A DNA stretch of 64,000 bases from Clusia tigrina (taxonomy: Eukaryota; Arthropoda; Insecta; Diptera; Clusiidae), in the NCBI GenBank assembly GCA_920105625.2, contig OV050030.1, positions 77,961,400 to 78,025,399 of the forward strand, in the 5' to 3' direction. The notes beneath the pieces were generated by a model. The model made no database searches, had not been told where the DNA came from, and saw nothing but the letters and a program-made list of their open reading frames with translations. The translations under genes were made by a program, and so were the position numbers. This document shows, piece after piece, positions 1-13,500 of this stretch (the stretch's first letter is position 1; each line of letters starts with the position of its first letter).

Positions 1-1019
1 CAAGAGAATCCTGATTTCATCCACCGACTGGAGATTAGGTGCTGGATGCAGATGGGGCAGCGATTCCTCCACTAAATTATCGAGTACCTGATGGTTGCTT
101 AGGCAGCTGCCGCGCATGGTCGAACATGTTCGAATCAAAATCACTTCAAGTTTTACAGCATGAAAAAATAGGTCAGCGTTTTAATAGGCAACAGTCGCCA
201 AAGGATTTTGTGAAATTCGTTTAGAGTTGCGGAACATGCCAAATGAACATTTTATGTAAATGAACATTTTATATAAATGAACATTTTATGTAATTTAGTA
301 AAGTCGATGCAGTGGCTGAGGATTTTACCTAACTATGTAAATGTAGTCTGTAAGCTCAGAAAAATCACATTTAGTTTGCTTGACAAAGAAAGATTCAGTA
401 AATAAATAAATGGAAATAATAAAAACGAAATAGAAAAACTAGAATATGACGGTTTGGAGAATTTGGCTGGCTTTATTTGCAACAAATTAAAAAAAGGAAA
501 CCCTATTCTTGCGGTTAATCCTCTACAGGACTGCACCCTTTCATGGTGAAAGAGGGCGAGTAAGCCATCAAATTTATTAATGGGAACGTTAAAATCATGC
601 AATGTAATTTTTTTGAAATGAAATGGAGAAACATTTTTGCTTACTAGCGGATATTTGCAGATATTTGACGGAAGCAATTCAAACAGTTAACTTATTTTTA
701 GATGTAGATTTTACTTTAGAATAGATAATATTACTTAATACAGAAATTCCGCAAAAAAGCAATGCACGAAGAGAAAATTCAATAAAGGATCAACATAATT
801 TAAAGAAAAATTATTTCATTTTTCAACATCAAATAATTTGAAAAGAAAAATAATATCACGTCCCACTGTCATATTTACACAAATATTTTACTAGAAATTA
901 TTAACCAAAATGGGAACACATATATTTTGCTGGAAATTATTACCCAATTAGCGTGACGTGATTTGTGCTACATGCACAGGACATTTCTAATTTCTACGCA
1001 GGATGTCGTTATCTTTGTT
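1..1019. other. Unassigned A+T-rich region
   Basis: I see no convincing gene here. A short open frame on the plus strand (39-224) ends in residues resembling the Cys-x2-Cys end of an integrase zinc finger (SCGTCQ, read through a stop), which may be a decayed retroelement scrap; this is weak. A 114-codon minus frame at 333-677 is A+T-driven and has no motif I recognise. The only clear structure is the short tandem repeat at 241-291. Confidence 0.4.
241..291. repeat. 17-bp tandem repeat, 3 copies
   Basis: Three head-to-tail copies of a 17-bp unit beginning AAATGAACATTTTAT occupy 241-257, 258-274 and 275-291. The middle copy differs by one base. No function is implied. Confidence 0.85.
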
Positions 1020-1659
1020 TCTATCATTCTTGGGAGCATATCTACGGTAATTTAAGGTAGGGCACATTGAATCGATTAATCGAGCCCATTTCTTGTGTAT
1101 GACTTTGTAGTGTCAATAAACCTACTAATATAAAATATCGTCCAAAAATAATGTCAATAGTAGGTGTGGCTGCAAAAACAACTCCCCATTTTTGTGTGGT
1201 GTTTAATGTTAGTACCCGCAGCCATCCTGTGAAATTTTGTTGGTGAATCTCTAATAGGAACCTAGTTATGATTTTTGGTTAAGTGGGCGTCGCAGTGGTA
1301 ATAATCTGCCCATATTTGGAGCTCAGACCCAATATATACATATTCCAATTTGTAGACTCATATCATCACTAGAAGCATAGATAAGGTAATTGTTTCCAAG
1401 TGGGGTCCTTAAAGTTCATTATATGGGAGGGAGGCGTTTCCTTCGTCTGATCGCCCCTAATCTTGTATATGGCTTTGTATGGTCCATATACTTACAAATA
1501 TAAAATTTCGTCCAAAATTATTGTATAGGGCGTAAGTTACAATAATATGTCAATAGTGGGCGTTGCTATAAAAATAGCACTCCCATTTTTTGTGTGGTGT
1601 TTAATGTTAGTACCCGCAACATTCCTGTGAAACTCCGTTGATAAAGCCTTAATAGGAAC
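1020..1659 (-). repeat. DINE-1/Helitron-like repeat, left part (split by BEL)
   Basis: This is the 3' side of a minus-oriented copy of a dispersed repeat found again at 9022-10930, 39110-40190, 44793-44879 plus 53679-54172, and 57591-57988. It carries the family phrases GTGGGCGTGGC and TTTAATGTTAGTACCCGC, the latter at about 1199 and 1597, so two internal units of about 0.4 kb are visible. The copy is interrupted at 1659/1660 by the BEL/Pao element and resumes at 7824. Its far end, near 1020, lacks the terminal hairpin seen in the copy at 9022 and so is probably truncated. Confidence 0.75.
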
Positions 1660-1996
1660 TGTAGGAAAACGCCCTAATATTATAATGTAATATTCTAATG
1701 TAATGTAATGTAACATAAATGTAACGAAACTGTTAAACTGTATTTGTAAGCTTTCCGAGTTTGTGTCTCTGTTTCGAACATCGCGCTCACGATCTGTAAA
1801 GTGATTAAAGATTAGTAGTGTCGTGAGCGTTGATAGAGAGAGGGCCAAACTGCGGTAAGTATTTGTTATATTAATTTGTTCTTTTACCTAATGTATTCTT
1901 TGTTTCATGTCAATAGAAATAAATGTGTGTATTTTGTTTTTTTTAAATAAACATACTGCATTCTGTTTCAAAGCCCTGGATTTCATCGACGCTACA
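1660..1996 (+). repeat. BEL/Pao 5' LTR
   Basis: 337 bp, starting TGTAGGAAAACG and ending GACGCTACA. It matches 7487-7823 along its whole length with about four substitutions. An AATAAA-like stretch lies near 1918-1923. The upstream boundary is set by the GGAAC target duplication at 1655-1659. Confidence 0.93.
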
Positions 1997-2041
1997 ATTT
2001 TTTATTTCGCAATTGGCTGTTTGATAAACTGTAACATTTTT

Positions 2042-2190
2042 CGCAGCCAGCAACAATACAGTTGATAGAAAGCAGCGCTGCCAACCACTACGCCGCAGCC
2101 AGCAAGATACAGAAAACAGCGCTGCCAGTCAACTCCCGCAGCCAGCGGACATACAGTGTATACACTGCGCTGCTTGCCAGGAAAAAGCCG
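2042..2190 (+). repeat. Imperfect tandem repeats in BEL leader
   Basis: Three imperfect copies of a unit starting CGCAGCCAGC and containing a GCGCTGC core begin at 2042, 2094 and 2137 in the untranslated leader between the 5' LTR and gag. Repeats in a retrotransposon leader could act in packaging or translation, but nothing here demonstrates that. Confidence 0.7.
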
Positions 2191-2237
2191 CGGTCAGCGG
2201 ACTGATTGCTGCCATCAGTTGACGTGACAAAACCAAC

Positions 2238-3690
2238 GTGAAGAAAGGAATGAAACGCACGCCGCCTAGATTTTGCGGAGAAACAACCACAACAGGGTGT
2301 TGGGACGCAATGGATAAATCAGCACCCACCACTCCCGCCGAAAATGCATCCACAGCAATCAAAGATTCGGTAAGTGCTACCACAGTCGCCGTCACTCCAA
2401 CTGCAAACACAGCCGCATATGCCACAACCGCCATAAATAGCACAAGCGCAGCAGTAACTAGCGAAAACGTCGCCACAGTCTCCAGCGGTGCAAAAGCCGC
2501 CACCGCAGGACTCCCATATATAAATGAGAGCTATGCCGCACAGCAGGTGTGTGCCCTACTACAGCGAATTAAGATTTTAGAGACTCAATTGCGAAACACA
2601 CAGTCGCAGCTGAGTCCAAATGTTAGCCAACGTCAGACCTGGGAGGAAGCGTACCGTTGTAGCGGAACTGTTTCGGCGCCGTCGACGCTAAACAGTACAC
2701 ACGACGGCGCGTCACAGTTGTAGTTGACGTTCGCTAATCCTCTGCTACCTTCGCCGTTACTAAACATTTCTCCGCCCGTAACATATACAACTACGTCGCT
2801 ACCAACAACCACATTGGCCGCACCGTTTAGTCAAACCTCGCAATTCTTAAACCCTGTCCAAATTCCACGTAAAGTGCAAGAACTGCCGGAATTCAGTGGA
2901 CATCCGGACGATTGGCCATTATTTTCGAGCTCGTACGCCCAATCAACAGCCGCCTATGGCTATACCAACCTTGAGAATAACCAGCGACTATTAAAATGTC
3001 TCAAGGGTGAAGCAAGGGAAGTGGTGAAATCGCTACTTATCCATCCGGATAACGTGGATGCTGTTATGGAGCAGCTGAAATTTAGATTTGGTCGGCCAGA
3101 ACTGTTAATATGTAGCCAGCTGCGCCAAATCAAAGAAGTTGCACCAATTTCTGAATCCGCTGTAGACACACTTATTCCGTTTGCCACCAAAAATAAAAAC
3201 TTGTCTATTTTTTTACAGTCTGTGGACGGAGTGCAGCATCTCGCAAACCCTACGCTACTGGAGGAATTAATTAACAAGTTTCCCATGAGTAAACGAATGG
3301 ACTGGGCGAAGTACGCTTACCCCATAAAACCATATCCCACCGTCGTGGATTTTAGTGATTGGTTGAGCGATATTGCGAATCTGGTTTCCACCCTGCAGGA
3401 CTGCGACGTCCGACGACGGGTAGTACTGCACACGACCGAAAATCGAAGTAGAGAGAATCTAAGCATGAACTTTGCCAAGTGTCCAATTTGCAAAGGACAA
3501 CACAAGATATACCTGTAAGAAATTTCTGGATTGGTGCGTAGCTGATAGATGGGTGGAGGAGAAGCGCAACCGCTTGTGCTTTTCATGCCTTAGAGGTGGC
3601 CACGCTGTACGAGATTGCCGCAGTCGGACGCCGTGCATGACCGAAGGGTCAACGAAAACATCACAAATTACTACATGAGCCCAATACCAC
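2238..3690 (+). pseudogene. BEL/Pao gag (broken)
   Basis: This is the Gag (capsid/nucleocapsid) frame. The N-terminal 160 residues are Ala/Thr-rich. After an in-frame TAG at 2721-2723 the same frame continues with a region typical of the BEL/Pao Gag domain (DUF1759): a PEFSGHPDDWPLF motif near 2891, then a helical segment to about 3400. A zinc-knuckle region follows, with CPIC near 3480 and CFSCLRGGHAVRDC near 3577-3618. Two frame changes, near 3508-3518 and near 3637-3645, split the knuckle region. No ATG follows the TAG immediately, so the stop is more likely a nonsense mutation than a real gene boundary. Confidence 0.85.
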
Positions 3691-3697
3691 CACCGCC

Positions 3698-4560
3698 ATG
3701 CAGCATTTGCAAGAACCGCAAAGAGGGTCCGCCGCAGAAACAGTGTTGAGCTGTACTTCGGCAACAGTTGATGGACAGCGTTTACTTTTTCGGGTCCTAC
3801 CCGTCAGTCTTTATGGTCCGCGAAAATGCATTGAGACCTATGCCATGCTGGATGAAGGATCATCTATAACAATGATGGATGCAAATCTTATGCAGGAACT
3901 GGGTCTTCGAGGTCAACAACGTGAACTGAGCCTTCAATGGGTCGGAGGAAGAACGGCACAGGAATCGGCTACCATAGTCAACCTTCAGGTCAGTGGAATA
4001 GGACTAACGAGACGACACGAATTGCGACAAGTTTATGCCGTGTCTGAACTCAATTTACCGGTGCAGAGCCTGGGTGAAAACGATTTGAGTGGAAGCCCTG
4101 CAGCCCTACTCCACCTGCCGAAGCCATTCTCCAACGTTACGCCGAAATTGCTAATTGGGTTAGACCATTGCCACCTGGGATTGCCTTCAGAAACATTAAA
4201 ACTGAGATGTCGTGGACCGTATGCTGCCAAAACGGAATTGGGATGGGTGGTTTTTGGACCCAGCAGAGGGAATGTTGCATCAACAGCGACGTGCCTACAT
4301 GTGAGTGTGGTCAGCGACCAAAGACTGCATACTTTAGTGGAAAATTATTTTGACGTAGAGAACTTTGGGGTAAGGCCGGCGCCAACTAGAAAAAGCGACA
4401 CAGATTTGCGTGCTGAGCATATTCTGAAGGTAAATACGATTCGTGTTAATGGAAGGTTCCAGACTGGCCTCTTGTGGCGAAGTGATAACATCGCACTGCC
4501 AGACAACTACGAAATGGCCGAGAGACGACTCGTGGGAATTGAGCGGAAGATGAAAAAAAT
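3698..4560 (+). pseudogene. BEL/Pao aspartic protease region
   Basis: The frame encodes the retroviral-type aspartic protease that cuts the polyprotein. The active-site loop reads MLDEGSS (Asp at 3851-3853), the D-E-G form common in BEL/Pao peptidases rather than D-T/S-G. It is followed by a stretch with LLIGLDH (near 4154), the family's second conserved region. The original frame leads into reverse transcriptase, but the A7 run at 4552-4558 shifts it so that it ends at 4630; downstream pol sequence continues in another frame. The nominal start at 3698 lies inside the gag-pol transition and is not a biological start. Confidence 0.85.
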
Positions 4561-6141
4561 AGCGCCTTTGCCACCGCCTATAAAACTATTATACAGAGTT
4601 ATATTAGCAAAAACTACGCCCGAAAATTGACGCCCGCGGAACTCAGCGTAGTTGGTCCAAGAGTGTGGTACCTGCCACATTTCGCCGTTGTGAACCCCAA
4701 CAAGTCTGAGAAAGTGCGTCTCGTATTTGATGCGGCGGCATCTGTCAATGGTATTTCGCTCAATTCATGCTTGCTCAAGGGACCACAAGAATATCAATCT
4801 ATGCCATCCGTGCTATTCAACTTTCGCATTGGGGAAATCGCCCTGTGTGGGGACATCAAAGAGATGTTCCACCAAATTCTGATCCGACCAGAAGACAGGA
4901 GTTCCCAAAGATTCCTCTGGAGGGTCGACGACAAGCAGCCAGCGGATATATATGAAATGCAGGTAATGACGTTCGGAGCCGCTTGTTCGCCATGTGCGGC
5001 TCAATACATTAAAACTTTAAACGCACTGGAGTTTAAAGAAAAGTATCCACATGCGGTGAAAGCTATCGTGAAGCATCACTACGTTGACGACTTTGTTGGC
5101 AGCTTCGAGTCAGTCATGCAAGCTGAGAGCGTTGGGAGACAGGTACGCAAAATTCACGAAGCTGCCGGGTTCCAAATGCGCGGGTTTATTTCCAATTCAG
5201 CAGCGGTAATCACAGCACTGGGATGCGACGAGGAACCAGGTGGCATGAGGAGCAGCCATTTTGGGGCCCACAATGGAACAACTGAGAAAGTGTTTGGCAT
5301 GTTCTGGCCGCCACAAGATGATACATTCAGATACGAACTTCGATTTAATCGCGTGGACGCGGATGTTATTGATGGAGTTCCACGCTGTTACTTTCAAAAA
5401 GGTGTGCCAAAGCAGCTGCAGCTGCACGTTCTTGTGGACGCCAGTGAACAAGCGTTTGCTGCCGTATCTTATTGGAGGTATATAATGGATGATGGAATGG
5501 TGGTAACCACACTTGTATGTGCAAAAACAAAATGTGCGCCTGTGAAACCGATGACTGTTCCAAGACTCGAATTACAAGCAGCTGTCTTGGGTACACGCCT
5601 AGCGCAAATGGTTCTTGAGGAACATGATCTGGCTGTTAGTTCATTTGTCTTCTGGAGCGACTCAACAACGGTGATCAATTGGATAAGGTCTGAGCACCGC
5701 CGCTATAAACCGTTCGTAGCACATCGTATAGCGGAGATTCTCGCCAATACTCAGCCGAATGCCTGGAGATGGATTCCGACCCATGAGAACGTCGCTGACG
5801 ACGCGACACGTCGTAACCGTGAAATTAATACCTGCTCTTCGTCCGGTTGGTTCAGGGGTCCTACATTTTTGTCAATGCCAGAGGAGTCTTGGCCTCAAGA
5901 CATTGTTGCAGCAGGCAATAAAGTCGCAAATGAAGAAGAGATTCTTGAAAAGCCAGTTTTTCTTGTCTCTACCAATGTTTTTATGGAATTTAATCGTTTC
6001 TCGTCCTATAATAGATTAAAACGGACAACTGCCTGGATCATAAGTTTCACCAATCGCACTCGCCGACTACGCCCAGGTAATGACGACCATAGTCTGACCA
6101 TAAGCGAGCTGGATGCAGCTGAGATATTCTTATGTAGCTGA
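4561..6141 (+). pseudogene. BEL/Pao reverse transcriptase and RNase H
   Basis: Reverse transcriptase motifs are in order: VRLVFDAAA (about 4711), GDIKEMFHQI with the first catalytic Asp (about 4849), and the YVDD box (5080-5091). RNase H follows with LVDASE (about 5434), an SDSTT catalytic Asp (about 5657) and a THENVADDATR end (about 5779). The frame ends at an in-frame TGA (6139-6141) and resumes in the same frame at 6142, so the stop is a point lesion within one pol frame. Protein coding in frame starts a little before 4627, right after the frameshift in the A7 run. Confidence 0.9.
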
Positions 6142-7470
6142 GCTCAAGCTGAGGTGTATGCTGAGGATATAAATCGACTGGCAGAAGGTCAAACGTTGCC
6201 CAAGAGCAGTCAGCTATGCGGCCTGGTACCTTACTTGGATAAGAATCGCGTCATAAGAGTAGGTGGCCGAATTGAGGCAGCCAGCTGGCTTCCTTTCGAA
6301 ACCGTGCATCCAATTGTTCTGCCACCGAAGCACCGTGTTACAGCGCTAATAGTGGCCGGTCATCACCGAAGGATGAAGCATCAAAATATTGAGGCGACGA
6401 TCGGTGAAATCAGCCGAAAATTCTGGGTCGTCCAGGTGAGACGAGTTCTACAATATGTCATCGCGAACTGTTGCGAGTGCAGGATAATGCGCTCTAAGCC
6501 AGTCACGCCCATTATGGGGCCTCTTCCTAAAGATCGCTTGCTGCCGTTCGTTAGACCATTCAGTTACACTGGTCTGGATTACTTCGGACCGCTTGAGGTT
6601 ACGATTGGCCGCCGAAAAGAGAAGCGATGGATAGCTCTTTTCACCTGTCTGACGATACGTGCTATACACTTAGAGGTCGCAAATAATTTGTCAACCGACT
6701 CCTGCATCTGGGCGATACGGAATTTTATGAATCGTGGCGGTGTTCCAGTTAGAATGCGAAGTGATAATGGTAAGAACTTTGTTGGCGTAGACCGAGAGGC
6801 GAAGAGATTTGATGAGGTATTCGATTGCGACCGAGTTCAAAGCGAAATGACCTCGAAGGGAGTCGAGTGGGTCTTCAATTGCCCCAGCAATCCGTCGGAA
6901 GGTGGTATATGGGAACGTATGGTTCAATGCGTTAAGCGAGTACTGCGGCATACGTTAAAGGAAACAGCACCTCGCGAATATACGCTGCATAGCGTCATCA
7001 TTGAAGCTGAAAACGTCGTGAACTCACGCCCTCTTACGCATCTGCCGATCACGGCTGATCAGGATGAGCCTCTTACCCCAAATCACTTCTTGCTGGGGAC
7101 GGCTAATACGGCACAAACGCCGACTGTAGACGCACAGGTGGAAAAGACATGCGGTATACGGAAGCAGCGGCGAATTGCACGGCATTTGCGCGACCGATTT
7201 TGGAAACGTTGGATAGCAGAATATCTGCCCACTTTGACACGTCGAACTAAGTGGTGCACCAGAACGAAGCCAATAAAGGAGGGTGATGTGGTGTTTATAT
7301 GCGACACGAATATGATGCGGCGGCAGTGGTGTCGTGGTGTGGTTGAAGCGGTTCATCGGGGAGCTGATGGCGAAATCAGGCGAGCAGATGTCCGAACAAG
7401 CACAGGGGTGCTCTGTCGTCCAACATCAAAGCTGGCCGTTTTGGACGTTGAATCGAGCGAATCTGAGTGA
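6142..7470 (+). pseudogene. BEL/Pao integrase with C-terminal DUF5641-like domain
   Basis: This continues pol in the same frame after the TGA at 6139. It contains the H-H-C-C zinc site (HHRRMKHQN near 6361, then CCECR near 6472) and the DDE core with Asp 6577-6579, Asp 6763-6765 and Glu 6913-6915. Past 7180 is a basic RFWKRW segment and the C-terminal domain common to BEL/Pao integrases. The region 6154-7470 is open throughout, so the integrase itself looks intact. It ends 16 bp before the 3' LTR. Confidence 0.9.
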
Positions 7471-7486
7471 TTCACGGGTGTGGGGA

Positions 7487-7823
7487 TGTAGCAAAACGCC
7501 CTAATATTATAATGTAATATTCTAATGTAATGTAATGTAACATAAATGTAACGAAACTGTTAAACTGTATTTGTAAGCTTTCCGAGTTTGTGTCTCTGTT
7601 TCGAACATCGCGCTCACGATCTGTAAAGTGATTAAAGATTAGTAGTGTCGTGAGCGTTAATAGAGAGAGGGCCAAACTGCGGTAAGTATTTGTTATATTA
7701 ATTTGTTCTTTTAACTAATGTATTCTTTGTTTCATGTCAATAGAAATAAATGTGTGTATTTTGTTTTTTTTAAATAAACATACTGCATTCTGTTTCAAAG
7801 CCCAGGATTTCATCGACGCTACA
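7487..7823 (+). repeat. BEL/Pao 3' LTR
   Basis: 337 bp, starting TGTAGCAAAACG and ending GACGCTACA. It is followed directly by GGAAC, the second copy of the target duplication, and then the interrupted DINE-like repeat resumes. It differs from the 5' LTR at about four positions. Confidence 0.93.
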
Positions 7824-8525
7824 GGAACATAGTAATGATTTTTGGCTAATTGTGGGCGTGGCAGTTGTATTATAGTCTCCATATTCTGCACACCCACTAT
7901 TATGGACCCCATGTATATTTTTTCCGCTAGCATCAATATGAGCATAGGTAGGCTAATTTAAAGTTTAGAAACGAAATTTCCTTATATGAAAAATGTGCGT
8001 GTCTTTTCCCTGACCAACCCTATGTGATGCAGAAAGCTTTGTAATATCCACAGGTTCCTTCCTGTAAAATTTCGTCCATAAATCTCTACCATATCTTAAG
8101 TTATGAAAATTTATTAATGGTGGGCGTGGCAGTTAATATATACTGACCACTTTTTGCGTAGTGTTTAGTAGGACCCACATCTCCATAATTGCCAAATTGC
8201 GTCACTGTTCCATCAATTGCACCGAAGTTGGAAAAGGTGAGAAAAGATTCTTATATGGGAGGGAGGCGTCGTCTTTGTCCAAATCGGCCCATATAGCAAT
8301 CATGTTTTCTATCTTCGTCCAGAATATACTTTTGCAAAATTTCATTAAAATTGCTCTAACGGTGTAGAAAAAGAGTGGCCACAGACGGACGGACAAAAAC
8401 CAATTTCTTAGAAATGATTGTGATCATACATATCTGCATTTATATGTCCACTCCTACCACACCTCCTTTTTGAAATTGCAAACCCTCTCAAAAGCACAAA
8501 ATTAGTATACCCTTTTTACTTTTTT
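7824..8525 (-). repeat. DINE-1/Helitron-like repeat, right part
   Basis: The repeat broken at 1659 resumes here. It includes GTGGGCGTGGC motifs, an ACAGACGGACGGAC stretch near 8380, the phrase CTCAAAAGCACAAAATTAG near 8490, and a degenerate form of the family's 5' terminal hairpin (AGTATACCC...GGTGAAGGG) at about 8504-8530. Joining 1659 to 7829 recreates the uninterrupted sequence seen at 10130-10190. Confidence 0.75.
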
Positions 8526-9021
8526 TAAAGGTGAAGGGAAAGTAAAACGTAGATATTCGGGGTAATTTTAAATACTTCAGCAAAAAAAAATTAAAAATTC
8601 TTAACGGAAAACTTATTAGTAGCTACACAAAATCGACATGTATTTCATGAAAATGTTGGAGCAACCGATTTTATTTTATATATCCATTCTGTAAAAATAA
8701 ATTTTCTTTTCAGAAACCTACCGGAAATCTGGGAAACTTGGTTTGAATATAAAAAGTTAACAATTGGCATTATTTTTAATTTTCTGTATTTTTGAAAAAA
8801 TAAAAATATCTCCAAAATCTCACAAAATAATTGAAAATAAATATTAAAGTCAATACATGCTTTTTCCGAGAAAAATTTCTATTAAAAATGCCTTCAAATG
8901 TATGAAAAAACTATGCTCGTAGTTTTTGAATGCTTGTAAATTTCGCTGTTATGTATTTGAACCTACGGTATCATATGAAGTTCCTGTGAAGATGTTACTG
9001 AATTTGGTTTCATATGTGGAA
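8526..9021. other. A+T-rich spacer between two DINE-like copies
   Basis: About 0.5 kb of A+T-rich sequence without an ORF, repeat or RNA signal that I can recognise. Confidence 0.5.
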
Positions 9022-10930
9022 CGAGTACAGAAATCTGAAGTCGGGTTAGACCGACTTTGAAATACCCTTTACGTTTCCTCGTGCGTGCGAGTTCAACAAT
9101 TGGGATGTTTTCTTCATAAATCATCATTAGGATTATTAGTAGGGTACCTTGAATTTATTATATCGACCCCATTTCTTGTGTATTGGTTTGTAGTGTCAAT
9201 ATAACCACTAATATAAAATTTAGTCCAACAATTTTTTATAGGTCGTAAATTATATTAATATGTAAATAGTGTGCGTGGCTCTAGAAATAACAGGCCCATT
9301 TTTTGTCTGGGGTTTAATGTTAGTACACGCAACCTCCCCGTGAAATTGTGTTGAAGTATATTCCATATCAGCCTAGTAATGATTTTTCTTAATTGGGGGC
9401 GTGGCAGTAGTAATAATCTGACCATATTTTGAATGCATGTTAGTACAGACCCAATGCATACAGCTACCAATTTGTATACATATATAATCCCTGGAAGCAT
9501 AGCTAGGGTAATTACTCTTAAGTGGGGTCCCCAAAGTTCATCATATGGGAGGGCGGCGTGTCCTTTATCTGATAGACCCCAATTGTTGTATATGGCTTTG
9601 TAGGGACGATATACGTACTAAAATAAATTTCGTCAAAAAATATTGTATAGGTCGTAAGGAATAATAATATGTCAATACTGGGTGTGGTTCCTAAAATAAT
9701 ACGCCCATTTTTTGTGTGCTGTTTAATAATAGTACCCGCAACCTTCCTGTGAAATTTCGTTGGTGAATCTTTAATAGGACCCTAGTAATTAATTTTGTTT
9801 ATTTGTGGGCGTGGCAGTAGTCTGCCTATATTTGGAATGCATGCTAGGACAGAACCAATGTATACAGCTACCAAATTCTATTCATATATCATCACTAGAA
9901 GCATAGATAGGGAAATTGATTTTAGGAGGGTACCCCAAAGTTCATTATATGCGAGGGAGCTGCATCCTTCATCTGATCGATCCCTAATATTGTATACGTA
10001 CTAATAAAAAATTTCGTGCAAAAATATTTAATAGGTAGAAGGGTGAAATATGTCAATAGTAGGCGTGGCTGTAAAATTAACACGCCTATTTTTTGTGTTT
10101 AATGTTAGTACCCGCAACCTTCCTGTCAAGTGCCGTTGATAAAGCCTTAATAGGAACACAGTAATGATTTTTGGCTAATTGTGGGCGTGGCAAAGTTATT
10201 ATAATCTGCATATTCTGCACACACACTATTATGGACCCCATGTTTATTTCTGCCAATATTTATTCCGCTGGCATCATACGAGCATAGGTAGCCTAATTTT
10301 AATTTTAGACCCGAAAGTTTTTAATATCAAAAGTGGGCGTGTCTTTTCCCTGATCAACCCCAGTTGCAGATAGCTTTATAATGTCCACATGTTCCTTCAC
10401 GTAAAATTTCGTCTATAATTCTCTACCATATCTTAAGTTTTGAAAATTTATTAATAGTGGGCGTGGCACTTAATATACTCGTATACTAACCACTTTTTGC
10501 ATACGAGTAGTGTTTAGTAGGAGCCACCTCTCCATAACAGCTAAATTGAGTAAAGATTCCATCATTCCACCATTGGACAGAGTTTATAGTCATTTTAAAA
10601 AAGGTGAGAAAAGTTCCTTATAGGGAGGTAGGCGTGGTCTTTGTCCAAATCGTCCCATATAGCAATCAGGTTCTGTATCTTTGTCAAGACTATACTTTCG
10701 CAAAATTTCATTAAGATAGCTCTAACGGTGTAGAAAAAAAGTGGCCACAGACGGATGGAAGGACAGACGGACAGACAGACGGACAAAATAAAAATTGCAT
10801 AGAAGGTGATTCTGATCATATCTGTATATATGTCCATACCTACCACGCCTCCTTCTTGAAATTGCAAGCCCTCTCAAAAGCACAAAATTAGTATACCCTA
10901 TTTACCTTTCTTAAAGGTAAAGGGTATAAA
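9022..10930 (-). repeat. DINE-1/Helitron-like element, near complete
   Basis: Read on the minus strand, the element opens at 10930 with a hairpin (TTTATACCCTTTACC...GGTAAATAGGGTATACT), followed by a GTCCGTCTGTCTGTCC block near 10760. It ends near 9022 with a second hairpin (about AGTCGGTCTAACCCGACT) and a CTCG terminus. Both ends resemble those of DINE-1/INE-1 elements, which derive from Helitrons. The middle holds three units of about 0.4 kb, marked by TTTAATGTTAGTACCCGCAACC at about 9312, 9722 and 10098. There is no protein-coding frame, so it would be non-autonomous. Confidence 0.75.

Positions 10931-13500
<2,570 letters not shown>

Larger units (their letters stand above)
1660..7823 (+). 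mobile_element. BEL/Pao LTR retrotransposon, full length but defective
   Basis: The element is 6164 bp, bounded by two 337-bp LTRs (TGTAG...CTACA) and flanked by a perfect 5-bp target duplication GGAAC (1655-1659 and 7824-7828). Gag, aspartic protease, reverse transcriptase, RNase H, integrase and a C-terminal domain follow in the normal BEL/Pao order. By eye the LTRs differ at about 4 of 337 positions, suggesting a fairly recent insertion. The coding region has two in-frame stops (2721, 6139) and about three frameshifts (near 3510, 3640 and in an A7 run at 4552-4558), so it should not make its own proteins. Some single-base shifts could be sequencing errors. Confidence 0.93.

Noticed and set aside
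333..677. 114-codon minus-strand ORF
   Set aside because: Phe/Leu/Ser-rich composition follows from A+T richness, and there is no motif or neighbour to support it.
2129..2503. 124-codon minus-strand ORF opposite BEL gag
   Set aside because: It mirrors the Ala/Thr-rich gag frame; the Ala/Val composition is the expected shadow.
10740..10790. CAGACGGACAGACAGACGG stretches as a possible CRISPR-like array (also at 39215 and 57815)
   Set aside because: Simple-sequence blocks within a dispersed DINE-like repeat; there are no spacers and the genome is eukaryotic.
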